From the NCBI GenBank assembly GCA_913063375.1, contig CAJXXR010000001.1:186001-250000 (forward strand): DNA of 64,000 nucleotides, in the 5' to 3' direction. The notes below the pieces were generated by a model. The model saw only the letters and a list, made by a program, of their open reading frames with translations. It did not search any database and had not been told where the DNA came from. The position numbers and the translations under genes were made by a program. Shown piece by piece: positions 9,440 through 19,167 of the stretch (the stretch's first letter is position 1; every line of letters starts with the position of its first letter). Source of the stretch: an uncultured Flavobacteriales bacterium. Its GTDB lineage: Bacteria; Bacteroidota; Bacteroidia; Flavobacteriales; CAJXXR01.

Positions 9440-9897
9440 AAATGAAATTCCTGCTTATCCCATACATCGCATTAGGGTTCGTTTTGTCTTCAGCTATAGG
9501 CGTGCAATATTATTGTGACGGGCAGGAATTTTCTCCTTATTACTATGGAAGTCCATTTGTGTTTAAGCAGAAGTCACTGGGAAGCTCTCTAACCTACTTT
9601 TATAGTGTTTTTGGTCTATTGTTGAACATTGCTATATGGAGTATTTTTATAGCACTTATAAGACTAATACTACTTAAGCTGATAGAAAAAATGGGGTTCA
9701 ATAAAATTATCCTTACAATCAATAAAGTATTTGTTGGCGTATTAATCGCATTTACAACCTTAAACATATCGATTGATTATATAATGCTTGGACCAGAATT
9801 TGAAGAAGGATGGAACTACTGGTATATCGATATGGACAAGTATATGGAAAACTGGAAAATAGAATGTGCTGGAGAATGGACCATGTTTACGATGTAA
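9436..9897 (+). CDS. Small membrane protein, 153 aa
   Basis: Three likely membrane helices (about 4-22, 55-80 and 96-116) with a tyrosine-rich loop between the first two. Starts inside the stop of the preceding gene. Unknown function; the two-gene operon encodes one soluble and one membrane partner. Confidence 0.6.
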   Translation: MKMKFLLIPYIALGFVLSSAIGVQYYCDGQEFSPYYYGSPFVFKQKSLGSSLTYFYSVFGLLLNIAIWSIFIALIRLILLKLIEKMGFNKIILTINKVFVGVLIAFTTLNISIDYIMLGPEFEEGWNYWYIDMDKYMENWKIECAGEWTMFTM

Positions 9898-9976
9898 AAT
9901 ATTACAACTACACCAAAGAACCTTCCACAATTTGTAATCCACTAAAGTATATCATGCAATTTATTTTATAGGATGT

Positions 9977-10001
9977 CAAATGATATTTTTATAGATTTAT
10001 A
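9977..10001 (+). repeat. 25-bp promoter-like repeat
   Basis: Identical over 25 bases to 5412-5436 (CAAATGATATTTTT followed by ATAGATTTATA); a diverged version is at 9017-9040. It contains a TAnnTTTA box and lies about 90-110 bases before a start codon in each case, so a shared promoter is the simplest reading. Confidence 0.6.
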
Positions 10002-10088
10002 GCGGTAGGACCATAACTTCAACTTGATTGGTAATGCCAGACTCTATTATTCATATCCCTAACCTTATACGGCACTAAATTATACCAA

Positions 10089-10574
10089 ATGAGAAATTTT
10101 ATCCTTGTAGCTATTCTGACAGTTTCAATCCTCTCTTGTAAAGAAAATAAGAACTCCGATGCTACGCATAAAATTACTAGTATAAAAAGTTTAACACCTG
10201 GGCCAATCATTCATGAATCATTAAATGAAGAACAATTGGACAAGATTAAAATTATTTACGAAACCTTTATTGAAGTTAATCCCACTTCTCTTGAAGAAAC
10301 AATCACAAACTTCAAGAGAGACCAAAACCCAGATAATGAAATAAATATTTGGTTGAATATGGCTAAAGCATTTCAACCGTTTGCTTTAAAAAATAAAGGA
10401 GACGAAAAAATTGACCATAGAAACGAAGCTTTTATACTGATTTTAATGCGTTCAATGATGCCCGAAGACCAAGCCATAAAAACCGCAGAATTAAGGGTAT
10501 TAAGTAAAAATGAAATTCAAGAGATTTTAAAAAGTTACACATTAGAAGCCAATCCATTAAAAATTATGGAATAA
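10089..10574 (+). CDS. Lipoprotein of unknown function, 161 aa
   Basis: N-terminal lipoprotein signal with ILSC (Cys17). The mature part is alpha-helical, starting with LNEEQLDKIKIIYETF and ending with a helix pair EDQAIKTAELRVLS...EIQEILKSY. No family recognised. Likely anchored in the outer or inner membrane facing the periplasm. Confidence 0.6.
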   Translation: MRNFILVAILTVSILSCKENKNSDATHKITSIKSLTPGPIIHESLNEEQLDKIKIIYETFIEVNPTSLEETITNFKRDQNPDNEINIWLNMAKAFQPFALKNKGDEKIDHRNEAFILILMRSMMPEDQAIKTAELRVLSKNEIQEILKSYTLEANPLKIME

Positions 10575-10611
10575 CATTTTTTGTCACCAACAAATAAAAT
10601 TATTAAGTCAG

Positions 10612-10962
10612 ATGTCAGATTACAAAAGTAAATGTGTGAAAAAATATATTGATGGGAATTCTTTAACAGAAATTCTTGATTATCTAAAGACTCAAGGGCT
10701 TAGTCCTTTGGAAAGTGAATTGTTAGTAATTGAAACACATCAAATACTTTTTAATAAAAGAAAGAATCGAGCCCTACGAGATTTATTTATTGCGCTTATT
10801 TCAATTGGATATGCAATATATTGGTTTTATAAAATGCTTATTGAAGGAAATATGATTGCAAACCCTTTATTTATAATTTCGTTATTCCTTTGGATTCCTT
10901 TTCTAAAATCAGCTATTAAAGTTTTAAAGAATTTGTCGGCATTTAATAATCTAACTAGTTAA
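10612..10962 (+). CDS. Small membrane protein, 116 aa
   Basis: An amphipathic N-terminal region of about 55 residues is followed by two hydrophobic helices (about 60-78 and 83-103). Starts 38 bases after the lipoprotein gene, so the two may form an operon. Function unknown. Confidence 0.6.
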   Translation: MSDYKSKCVKKYIDGNSLTEILDYLKTQGLSPLESELLVIETHQILFNKRKNRALRDLFIALISIGYAIYWFYKMLIEGNMIANPLFIISLFLWIPFLKSAIKVLKNLSAFNNLTS

Positions 10963-11071
10963 CCCTTTTTTCCCTATTGCCATGGGCTGTATTATTAAAA
11001 GGATGGGATATTTATGTTGTCTTTTTTAGTTAAATCAGCTGTTCAAACAGAGAATTAAAGGACATAAATCT

Positions 11072-11551
11072 ATGGATCAAAAAGAGTTAAATTACAGATT
11101 AATTGAATGCACCAAGGGCTTGATTGAATTTACTCAAACCATGGTAACCAATTCCCTTTCCGGAAAAGTAGAATACCTTATTGAACGCAGAGAAACTAGC
11201 TTACATCTAAATGAGCAAGAATTGGTTAAGCTAAAAGAATTAAATAAGCTTGAAGGACACTTATTAAATTCAGACCAAGTAGCTGAGCTCTTGAATGATT
11301 CAGGACTTGTTCCACTTTGGATAAATACAGAAATATACCGTTCAACGGATAGCCAAACCATCGTCAAGCTTATTTGCAGTAGGCGATATAGAAGTGAAAG
11401 AGATTTAAATAGTAAGGTGGACGCATACCCACCATTTCATCCGTTGGTTCCATTGCCACCTCTTCAGAAAGAAGGTGAAAAATTCGATGTCAATTGGAGA
11501 TATAAAAAATTGAAAAAGAAATGGTATTCGTCCTTGTTGAAATGGAGATAA
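11072..11551 (+). CDS. Hypothetical protein, 159 aa
   Basis: Soluble protein; helices at 1-80, then a proline-rich stretch (PPFHPLVPLPPLQ, about 125-137) and a basic C-terminus (KKLKKKW). No family recognised. The following gene probably starts 36 bases beyond its stop. Confidence 0.55.
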   Translation: MDQKELNYRLIECTKGLIEFTQTMVTNSLSGKVEYLIERRETSLHLNEQELVKLKELNKLEGHLLNSDQVAELLNDSGLVPLWINTEIYRSTDSQTIVKLICSRRYRSERDLNSKVDAYPPFHPLVPLPPLQKEGEKFDVNWRYKKLKKKWYSSLLKWR

Positions 11552-11586
11552 AGAGAGCGTTGATAAAACTTTCAGTACAAGACCTT

Positions 11587-12717
11587 ATGAAAATTAGAAC
11601 ACTAGTGCTACTTCTGTTAATCACGAGTGGTGTTTGGGCACAAGACAGCATATCAGCTGATTCATTAGAGAAAATAATTATTTCTCATTTTGAAAACCAC
11701 CCTCCAGAATTATATAGATATATGGGGCTGACTCAATATGGTGAATCAAAATCTTCATTTTCAAAAACTCAAATAAGCCAGGAAATAAGATTTTCCGAAC
11801 AAATAAAGCATTCGAAATTACTAGCTGAACCAACAAAAATTGTATTTGCGCTAACACATAACCTATTAATTCATTCCCCAAAATCAGGGCAAGAGCTATT
11901 GACCTTATTAAATAGACCAACCGAAAATACAGAAATCATAAATAGTCTCTTTTTAGAAGTTTTGTTTTCTGGACAATTCGGTGAGGAATTAGCCTTAATT
12001 AATTTGGAGTCCAACAATCAGCAATGGAGCAAAAATTGGGCAAATTTTTTGAGCAAAAATGCTATTTACGATTCATCGATACCTCGAATCGAGAAAATAT
12101 TCACTAAAACGAACAACATAGCGATTAAGTTAAATTTACTTTCCTCCTTTATGTATATAGGAAGTACTAAGTCAATTGATTTTGTAAAACAAGTAATGGA
12201 TACAACGAAAAATGACTTAATTCAAACCAAAGCAATATTTGTATATACTGAACTGACAGGTTATCATGGGATAAAGGTTTTAGAAAGTGTTGATCCAGTA
12301 GGGGAAAAGTCAATGAAAGAAAAGAAAGGGAGTATTGATTGGCTAGAAAGAGAAACAAGCAACGAAAACCTATATGGCACAGAGGTAGAAAATGATCATG
12401 ACTTTGTAAATAGATTTGGTGATATTCATTCTCCAGCAATGGATTGGCTTAGCAACAAAGGATTGTTAAATCATAAAGAAATGAACACCCCAAAAGCCCT
12501 TTCAAAAGAAGATAAAGACATCATTATTAATTTACTAATTGATTCCAAATGCTTTGGACTAGAGGCAATAAAAGGAACTTTATTTATAAGTATTGACAAG
12601 ACTGATATCAGTAAATTATTAGCATTAAGATCGTTAATTTTTTATTCACCCAATAGATTTTCAAAGGGTAGAGAGAAATCAGTAGGAATCTTAATTAGGT
12701 ATTTGAAAAAACAATAA
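11587..12717 (+). CDS. Secreted alpha-helical (HEAT-like) protein, 376 aa
   Basis: ATG at 11587 is chosen over upstream in-frame starts because it opens directly into a signal peptide (MKIRTLVLLLLITSGVWA|QD). The mature protein is a series of helix pairs (for example SSIPRIEKIFTKTNNIAIKLNLLSSFMYIG and STKSIDFVKQVMDTTKN) that resemble HEAT-type solenoid repeats, although no repeat is strict. Probably periplasmic, function unknown. Confidence 0.6.
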   Translation: MKIRTLVLLLLITSGVWAQDSISADSLEKIIISHFENHPPELYRYMGLTQYGESKSSFSKTQISQEIRFSEQIKHSKLLAEPTKIVFALTHNLLIHSPKSGQELLTLLNRPTENTEIINSLFLEVLFSGQFGEELALINLESNNQQWSKNWANFLSKNAIYDSSIPRIEKIFTKTNNIAIKLNLLSSFMYIGSTKSIDFVKQVMDTTKNDLIQTKAIFVYTELTGYHGIKVLESVDPVGEKSMKEKKGSIDWLERETSNENLYGTEVENDHDFVNRFGDIHSPAMDWLSNKGLLNHKEMNTPKALSKEDKDIIINLLIDSKCFGLEAIKGTLFISIDKTDISKLLALRSLIFYSPNRFSKGREKSVGILIRYLKKQ

Positions 12718-12830
12718 CTCAATCCCAACAATGAAAATTGTTATAGGACGTTTTTACTTCTGTAAGAGTGCTCTCTAAAACTTGTGAATAATACGAAGCA
12801 TCTATATTAGATTCGAAAACAAAGGATTAA

Positions 12831-12864
12831 TAATAGAAATCCTTTTTCTATCTTGTTGGCTTAT
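12831..12864 (+). repeat. 34-bp promoter-like repeat, copy 1
   Basis: Matches 16110-16144 over about 34 bases (TAATAGAAATCC...TCTATCTTGTTGGCTTAT). It lies upstream of the DUF4349 gene and belongs to the loose family of TTGTAGnTTTA-type leaders seen elsewhere in the region. Confidence 0.5.
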
Positions 12865-12985
12865 CCTATCTCTTCATATAATTAGAAACTATATAACTTG
12901 AAAACCAATAGGAGCACAGGCTTTATGAGTATAGGGTATTTGAGAATAAATAGATTTATTTTTGAGTTCTTCACACTATAATAAA

Positions 12986-13765
12986 ATGATTATGAAACAT
13001 ATAACGGTATTTTTCGGGCTACTAATTTCACTAACAATTTTAAGCTGTGGACAAAATAGTGAACACAGTGAAATATCTTCCCTTGAAATTGCTGTACCAA
13101 CTACTGAATATAAAACAGCCATTTCAGTAGAACGAAAATTAATTAAGGAAGGAAATATAGAGTTTCAAACTCATGATTTAAAGGCTACAAGGAAAACCAT
13201 TTTTGAAGCAGTAGGCCAAAACAAAGCGTACATTTCTTCCGATCTAGAATATAATACTGCTGTAGAAAAGAAGAATACCCTCGTTATACGGGTTCCTGCA
13301 GGCAATTTTGACAAGCTACTTAAAACGGTTACAACTGGAATTGACAAATTCGATTTTAAGCAAATCACTAGTAGAGATGTTTCAGAAGAATTCTTGGACA
13401 TTGAGGCAAGACTTAAAACCAAAAAAGAACTTGAAACACGTTATTTAGGTCTTTTGAAACAAGCAAAAGATGTTCATGAGATCTTAGAGATTGAAAAGGA
13501 AATTGGAGCACTGAGATCAGACATTGAATCTATTGAAGGGCGACTAAAGTATTTACAAGATAAAATTTCCTTCTCAACATTGGACATGACGTTTTATGAA
13601 AGTATTCCAAGCCAATCAGAATTCGGACATCAATTTAAAAACGGATTTAAAAATGGTTGGGATAACTTAATTTCGTTCTTTGTGGTGTTGATTAATATCT
13701 GGCCTTTTATCCTCATTGGACTTGGACTTATAATGGGTATAAGAATTTATAAAAGGAAAAAATAA
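12986..13765 (+). CDS. DUF4349 lipoprotein
   Basis: A DUF4349 protein: lipoprotein signal with lipobox ILSC, conserved ERKLIKEGNIEFQT opening, IRVPAGNFDKLL at about 104-115 (numbering from the longest frame), a coiled-coil LEIEKEIGALRSDIESIEGRLKYLQDKISFSTL segment, then a C-terminal membrane helix (FFVVLINIWPFILIGLGLIMG) and basic tail. Envelope protein of unknown role. ATG at 12986 or 12992 is more likely than the in-frame TTG at 12962. Confidence 0.85.
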   Translation: MIMKHITVFFGLLISLTILSCGQNSEHSEISSLEIAVPTTEYKTAISVERKLIKEGNIEFQTHDLKATRKTIFEAVGQNKAYISSDLEYNTAVEKKNTLVIRVPAGNFDKLLKTVTTGIDKFDFKQITSRDVSEEFLDIEARLKTKKELETRYLGLLKQAKDVHEILEIEKEIGALRSDIESIEGRLKYLQDKISFSTLDMTFYESIPSQSEFGHQFKNGFKNGWDNLISFFVVLINIWPFILIGLGLIMGIRIYKRKK

Positions 13766-13872
13766 CCTAGTGAATTGACAATTCCTTGTTGGCATCAATT
13801 TTGGAACAGACAATTAACAATATTAGCTGCCTTATAGGCTAGGGAGCCAAATAGAAATTATGCTTTAAAAAT

Positions 13873-14586
13873 ATGAAATTCTTATCAAATATTTTTTCCC
13901 TGTTGTGGCTGTTTAGTACTATTTTATTGGCTCAGGAAATTGAAAAGGGGAGTGATTTTCAGGATCTTATAACTGAAATAGAAAGGACTGAATTAATTGT
14001 TCAAACCAAGCTTATTAAAGTTGAATATTTGGCTAGTGACGATGATGGTACTATTCTAGGATTGGAATATGCCACTGAAGAGTTGGGGCCAAACATGAAA
14101 ATTTTTCACCAACCCAATGGTTTAGAAGCTAAACTTGTTAGTATTGCAACCTTCAAAATTTGTAATTATTTAAAAGGTGATACCCAATGGGATGAAATTC
14201 AGGTTAAAACTATGCATCTATGTGCTACTCCTCAACTGCTGGAGTATAAAGATGGAACAAAGAAAATCCAATATCATACTTTGTCTTGTCCAAGTCACAT
14301 GGGTCCTTTTACCTTTATACCAGGTAGTAGTGTCATCAATTCGCATTTTATGTTGCCTCTGATGGAAACTAATATTCCAAACCAATATCTAATTAATGAA
14401 AAGATGGGATTAATCCATTTTAATCATTTTTTCAGTGATCATTATAAAGATTTTTCAACTTCAAACAGTGGTTTAATTGGGACGTATACCAATCATACGT
14501 TCCACGGATATCATTCGCTTATAGGGTTCCTAAATAACTTCTCTGACCAGTTAAATGTTCAAATACTTGATTGTATTGATAATTAG
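13873..14586 (+). CDS. Secreted protein of unknown function, 237 aa
   Basis: Signal peptide 1-20 (LLA|QE). The mature protein is beta-rich with a CATPQLLEYKDGTKK stretch and scattered cysteines and histidines. It recalls secreted proteins that contain a TIMP/NTR-like element (FKICNYLKGDTQWDEIQVKT), but this is only a resemblance. Confidence 0.6.
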   Translation: MKFLSNIFSLLWLFSTILLAQEIEKGSDFQDLITEIERTELIVQTKLIKVEYLASDDDGTILGLEYATEELGPNMKIFHQPNGLEAKLVSIATFKICNYLKGDTQWDEIQVKTMHLCATPQLLEYKDGTKKIQYHTLSCPSHMGPFTFIPGSSVINSHFMLPLMETNIPNQYLINEKMGLIHFNHFFSDHYKDFSTSNSGLIGTYTNHTFHGYHSLIGFLNNFSDQLNVQILDCIDN

Positions 14587-14727
14587 TAAAAACGTATTTC
14601 TAAGAAAAAAAAGTTATTCCTTGAAATCGCAGAAGATTACGCATATGAAATTTAAAAAATAGCTAGCCTTTATAGTAAAATCAGCAACCATTTGAAAAAA
14701 CAGAAAAAATACAGGAAGGTAAAAAAG

Positions 14728-15339
14728 ATGGGAATCAGCAAAATGGAGGAGTATCTTTTAAAGGAAGAGAAACTTGATAAGCGCCATCTTAGGATTGTCA
14801 TGGCCTTAATGATAATATGGATATTGCATTATATTTTATTGGACCTAGAAACCATTGGGGTAGGTGAAAATTATTCTATTTATATCTTTTATATTCCTGT
14901 ATCACTTGGCATAATAGCACTTGGATTTTATAGAAAACCTATGCTCTTAAACAATCTAAGGATCAAGGAAAGTTTCAGGGCTAAACTAATCTTTTTGAGT
15001 TCAATGTTCTTCCAGGGATTACTATTTTCTTACCTAAGCTTTGGCACATTAGCACATGGAATATGGAATCAACTGAATAGTATACTTTCAGAGTCGAATC
15101 GTACTGAATATATTACAGTTCCAGTTAAAAAATTTAGCTTTCCACATAAAGGCAGAAATCAGATTTCCTTTTATGTGGATGGCGAATCAGAATTTATAAA
15201 TGTTCAATTCCAATCCATTAAAAAGTACAGAGATAGTGATCCAAGAAATTACGCCATTGAATTAAAGGTAAACAAAGGATTCTGGGAGAGTTATGTTGTC
15301 AATGGTTGGAAAATTAGACCCAATGATAGCACTAATTAA
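14728..15339 (+). CDS. Membrane protein of unknown function, 203 aa
   Basis: Three hydrophobic segments (about 25-42, 50-70 and 88-110 from this start) precede a soluble C-terminal domain of about 90 residues with a beta-rich FSFPHKGRNQISFYVDGES pattern. ATG 14728 is preferred over TTG 14692 because AGGAAGG lies at a good distance before it. Confidence 0.6.
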   Translation: MGISKMEEYLLKEEKLDKRHLRIVMALMIIWILHYILLDLETIGVGENYSIYIFYIPVSLGIIALGFYRKPMLLNNLRIKESFRAKLIFLSSMFFQGLLFSYLSFGTLAHGIWNQLNSILSESNRTEYITVPVKKFSFPHKGRNQISFYVDGESEFINVQFQSIKKYRDSDPRNYAIELKVNKGFWESYVVNGWKIRPNDSTN

Positions 15340-15441
15340 AAACTAACAATACGAATACTTGGAAATGGCTTATAGTTCGATTTTGTAGTAATACTATTTA
15401 AATTTTTATCCTATTTTAGTACTAATGCAAATTAAGGATCT

Positions 15442-15981
15442 ATGAAGAAAGAACTTCGCAAATATTCAATTTTGCCCCTGATTTACATTTTGTCTGTTAT
15501 TATAGTAGAATTCTACCCGAATTTAATAGCAATATTGATTATGCTATTTTTATTTGTTTGGTGTGTAATAGTATTCGTGAAAATACTCTTTAAAAAAATA
15601 GATTTAAAGCAAAAAATATATCCCATTCTGCTATTACTAATCCCGATATTTGATAGGTCATTTGGCATTGCTATTGCAATTAGAGATGAAATCAAAGGTG
15701 AAATTGTACTGAGCATTTTTGACGATAGCTTTGCAAGTAACAAATCTCTGATAGTAAGAAAGAAAAATGGAAAACATACAGCAGAATATGATCATTCATT
15801 TGCTGGATTTGGAGAGATCGAAAAAGCTGAAGCAACCATGCTAAATGATAGTACATTGTTTTTTACATTGATAAATAGGAACTACTCCGACAGTATACAT
15901 TTTGAATCGCATAATCAAAGAATACGAAGTAATAAAAGTGGTTTCCGGTATCGAATATTGATAAATGAACTATTTGACTAA
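15442..15981 (+). CDS. Membrane protein of unknown function, 179 aa
   Basis: Three hydrophobic segments in the first 75 residues, then a soluble C-terminal region of about 100 residues. Overall plan resembles the preceding gene (helices then a beta-rich tail), which may mean related roles, but I see no sequence match between them. Confidence 0.55.
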   Translation: MKKELRKYSILPLIYILSVIIVEFYPNLIAILIMLFLFVWCVIVFVKILFKKIDLKQKIYPILLLLIPIFDRSFGIAIAIRDEIKGEIVLSIFDDSFASNKSLIVRKKNGKHTAEYDHSFAGFGEIEKAEATMLNDSTLFFTLINRNYSDSIHFESHNQRIRSNKSGFRYRILINELFD

Positions 15982-16109
15982 TACACTATCCCCAATTTTA
16001 ATACAGAATTAGCAAGCAATAAATCAATTGAAGAATCAATGAATTCAAAGATATATTCGTGAAGTAATATTCACCCTTAAACAGTGCTAAAGCTATAATA
16101 AAATTTTAG

Positions 16110-16144
16110 TAATAGAGATCCTTTATCTACCTTGTAGACTCATT
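16110..16144 (+). repeat. 34-bp promoter-like repeat, copy 2
   Basis: Second copy of the 12831 element (TAATAGAGATCC...CTACCTTGTAGACTCAT), about 70 bases before the methyltransferase start. Confidence 0.5.
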
Positions 16145-16215
16145 ATTCCCTGACCAATCAGATGTTGCAAATCAACCTACATCATTAACTGAAAAGAGTT
16201 AAGAATAAATGACTT

Positions 16216-17040
16216 ATGAAAAAATACCCACATATAATGAAACAAGATACCGACTACCAATCTATAAATAAAGCTTCTTGGAATAACCGTGTGGATGCAC
16301 ATGTGAAATCTGACTTTTATGATAATAAAGGTTTTATAAAAGGTAGAAATTCTCTAAATGAAATTGAACTAAACCTAATAGGAGATATCACTGGAAAAAC
16401 AGTGTTACATCTTCAATGTCATTTTGGACAGGATACCATTTCCTTAAATCGAATGGGGGCAGATTCTACTGGCGTAGACTTATCTGATAAGGCAATTGAT
16501 AAAGCCAAAGAGTTAGCGAATGAGACCAACTCAGATAGCAAATTTATTTGTTGTGACATTTATGATTTAGATAAACATTTGGATGAAAAATTTGATATCA
16601 TTTTCACCAGCTATGGTGCAATTGATTGGCTTCCTGACCTGGATAAATGGGCAGCACTTATATCAAATTTTTTAAAGCCAAATGGCAAATTTATTTTAGT
16701 AGAATTTCATCCAATACTCTGGATGTTTGATGATAAATTTCAGTCTATAAAATATAATTATTCAAACACAGGACCCATATTCGAATCTGATGAAGGCACT
16801 TATGCGGATAAAGATGCCAATATCAGCCAAGACTATATCATGTGGAACCATGGAATTAGCGAAGTTGTAAACAGTCTAATTGATAAGGGCATGGTCATTC
16901 AGCAATTAAACGAATATGACTATTCTCCTTATAACTGTTTTAGTGAAACCGTGGAATTTGAGAAGGGTAAATTTAGAATAAAACACCTGGACAATAAAAT
17001 CCCAATGGTGTATGCTATAGTAGCTATAAGGAAAGAATGA
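16216..17040 (+). CDS. Class I SAM-dependent methyltransferase
   Basis: A Rossmann-fold methyltransferase of 274 residues. Motif I is VLHLQCHFGQDT (about 64-75), followed by the acidic residue of motif II in STGVDLSD and FICCDIYDL (motif III-like) with IIFTSYGAIDWLPDLDKW (motif IV region). The remainder resembles the small-molecule methyltransferases of the Methyltransf_11/25 group, so the acceptor is probably a metabolite, not identified. Met8 (16237) is an alternative start. Confidence 0.85.
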   Translation: MKKYPHIMKQDTDYQSINKASWNNRVDAHVKSDFYDNKGFIKGRNSLNEIELNLIGDITGKTVLHLQCHFGQDTISLNRMGADSTGVDLSDKAIDKAKELANETNSDSKFICCDIYDLDKHLDEKFDIIFTSYGAIDWLPDLDKWAALISNFLKPNGKFILVEFHPILWMFDDKFQSIKYNYSNTGPIFESDEGTYADKDANISQDYIMWNHGISEVVNSLIDKGMVIQQLNEYDYSPYNCFSETVEFEKGKFRIKHLDNKIPMVYAIVAIRKE

Positions 17041-17124
17041 CTATCACTCGAGTGTAAGGTTTAATTCTCCTCCGAGTTATTCTAAAAAGCCTTTGAATCG
17101 ACCAATAATACCAATTACATCCAA

Positions 17125-17844
17125 ATGAAAATACCAAAAATTAAAGGAATTATAGACCGCAGGATTCTTATCAATTATCAAGTTGACAAGGCTGTATTGG
17201 AGGACTATTTACCAGAACCATTTAAGCCCAAATTGGTAGATGGAAAAGGTATTGCAGGAATTTGTTTGATAAGGTTAAAAGAAATTCGACCTAAAGGATT
17301 TCCAAAACAATTTGGTATTTCCTCCGAAAATGGAGCCCATAGAATTGCTGTCGAATGGACTGAGAATGGACAATTAAAGGATGGTGTTTATATCCCAAGA
17401 AGAGATACTTCCTCAAAATTGAATGCAATGGCAGGAGGCACTATATTCCCGGGGGTTCATCATTTAGCAGAATTCACAGTAAATGAGTCCGATGGAAATT
17501 ATAAAGTAAGCTTCATTAGCCAAGACAATACCAGCCTATCAATTAAAGCAAAAGAAACAACCGAGTGGAATAATGCTAGCGTTTTTGAAAATTTAGAATG
17601 TGTATCAAAATTCTTTGAAGGTGGGTCAGTTGGCTACTCACCAGATAAAAATGCTTTCGAAGGACTTGAACTTAAGGTTAAAAATTGGAAAGTATCGCTT
17701 TTGGAGGTTGCATCCGTTCAATCTAGTTTCTTCGAAGATGAAAATATATTCCCTCCCGGAACCGTAAAATTCGACAATGCACTATTAATGAAGAATATTG
17801 ACCACGAGTGGATTGGATTACAAAAAATAAAAAAGACCTTCTAG
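17125..17844 (+). CDS. DUF2071 (YqjF-like, acetoacetate-decarboxylase-like fold) protein
   Basis: A 239-residue DUF2071 protein: opening INYQVDKAVLEDYLPEPFKP, LIRLKEIRPKGFP, GVYIPRRDTSS and a FEGGSVGYSPD segment are typical. Members have an acetoacetate-decarboxylase-like barrel; biochemical role not established. It is followed 22 bases later by a small membrane protein and may share its transcript. Confidence 0.8.
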   Translation: MKIPKIKGIIDRRILINYQVDKAVLEDYLPEPFKPKLVDGKGIAGICLIRLKEIRPKGFPKQFGISSENGAHRIAVEWTENGQLKDGVYIPRRDTSSKLNAMAGGTIFPGVHHLAEFTVNESDGNYKVSFISQDNTSLSIKAKETTEWNNASVFENLECVSKFFEGGSVGYSPDKNAFEGLELKVKNWKVSLLEVASVQSSFFEDENIFPPGTVKFDNALLMKNIDHEWIGLQKIKKTF

Positions 17845-17866
17845 CTAAGCGCTAGTAGACCAAATT

Positions 17867-18151
17867 ATGAAGAACAAAAGACTTTTCATCATCCTGCTGA
17901 CAACAGTAACTTTATTGCTAATACCTTTAATAGCAATGCAGCTCACAGATGAAGTAAATTGGACTTTGTTTGATTTTATAATCGCTGGAGCGCTACTATT
18001 CTGCACAGGACTGATGATTGAAATTACGAAACGGAAAATAAGGCCAATCAAGTATAGAATTCTATTCCTAGTAGTCCTTCTGATAGCCTTCCTGCTTATT
18101 TGGGCAGAGCTTGCAGTAGGCATTTTCGGTACACCATTTAGTGGACATTAA
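17867..18151 (+). CDS. Small conserved membrane protein, 94 aa
   Basis: Three hydrophobic segments with the conserved loop VNWTLFDFIIAGALLF and the C-terminal motif WAELAVGIFGTP. I recognise this pattern as a small Bacteroidota and Proteobacteria membrane protein family without known function. Confidence 0.75.
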   Translation: MKNKRLFIILLTTVTLLLIPLIAMQLTDEVNWTLFDFIIAGALLFCTGLMIEITKRKIRPIKYRILFLVVLLIAFLLIWAELAVGIFGTPFSGH

Positions 18152-18224
18152 TTCATTGGAAAACTAAATCCACCACCATCAACAATTTGAGAACTACCCA
18201 TTCCAAACAGAAGCAATTGATTTT

Positions 18225-19028
18225 ATGATTAGAGCACTAAAAAAATCTGAAATTCCAGGATTAAATACCCTACCTCCAAAAGAATGGGAATTTGATTATG
18301 AGACATTCTTATTGGACTTTATTGATAAAGAATTTTTCCAGGCATTTGTAATGCATCATGAAGGTGAAATTATTGGAACAGGCAATGTGTTTTTAAAAGG
18401 TAAAATTGGATGGCTCGCGAATATTATAATTTCTGAAAAACATAGAGGAAAAGGCTTGGGTTTTCAAATGACCCAATACCTCATTGATCATCTAAATAAG
18501 AGGAACTGTGAAACCCAATTATTGATTGCTACAGAACTTGGCGAACCTGTTTATAGAAAGGCAGGATTTAGAAAGCTAACAGAGTACCAATCTTTTGAAT
18601 CAGTTACCGAATTCGATTTTACCCCAAGCACTTCAATCCGACCACTAAAAGAAATCGATCTTGAAGCTATATACCAACTAGACGAGGTTGCAAATGCAGA
18701 AAGCAGACCTCATTTGATTGACAAATTCTATACAACAGGCCAAGGCTACTTCAATACAGAGAATGTTTTGGTCGGATTTTATCTACCAGACTTTGGACGT
18801 GGACTAGTGATAGCTACGGATAAAAAAGCAGGCATTGAATTGTTAAAATTAAAACACTCAAAATTAGGACGAAAAACGCTATTACCCGTTGAAAATAAAG
18901 CTGGGATATCGTTTCTAGAAGATATCGGATTAAAAAAAGGAGCGCGTAGTGCTAGAATGCTATTGGGTAAAGATAATAATTGGAGTCCAGAATATATCTA
19001 TTCCTATGGAAGTGGATATTGTGGCTGA
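18225..19028 (+). CDS. GNAT N-acetyltransferase with C-terminal Acetyltransf_18-like domain
   Basis: Two-part protein of 267 residues. The N-terminal GNAT domain (1-130) has the acetyl-CoA loop EKHRGKGLGFQM and the FRKL C-terminus of the fold. The C-terminal half (about 135-267) has the features of YitH-type second domains, ending in the typical PEYIYSYGSGYCG. Probably acetylates a small molecule, not known. Confidence 0.82.
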   Translation: MIRALKKSEIPGLNTLPPKEWEFDYETFLLDFIDKEFFQAFVMHHEGEIIGTGNVFLKGKIGWLANIIISEKHRGKGLGFQMTQYLIDHLNKRNCETQLLIATELGEPVYRKAGFRKLTEYQSFESVTEFDFTPSTSIRPLKEIDLEAIYQLDEVANAESRPHLIDKFYTTGQGYFNTENVLVGFYLPDFGRGLVIATDKKAGIELLKLKHSKLGRKTLLPVENKAGISFLEDIGLKKGARSARMLLGKDNNWSPEYIYSYGSGYCG

Positions 19029-19167
19029 TGATATCACCAGTATATAGCATCTAGACCAGATTAAAACAGCGTTTACCGACCATTAAAAATTAGTCAATGA
19101 AGACCTAGATCTTATGTCGATATTGACTAATAAACAATGTACAATCACAAATTAATGATATAGAGCA

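Noticed and set aside
5290..10001. Possible CRISPR-like or IS terminal repeats
   Set aside because: Only two long copies plus one partial, not regularly spaced, direct rather than inverted, and no transposase between them.
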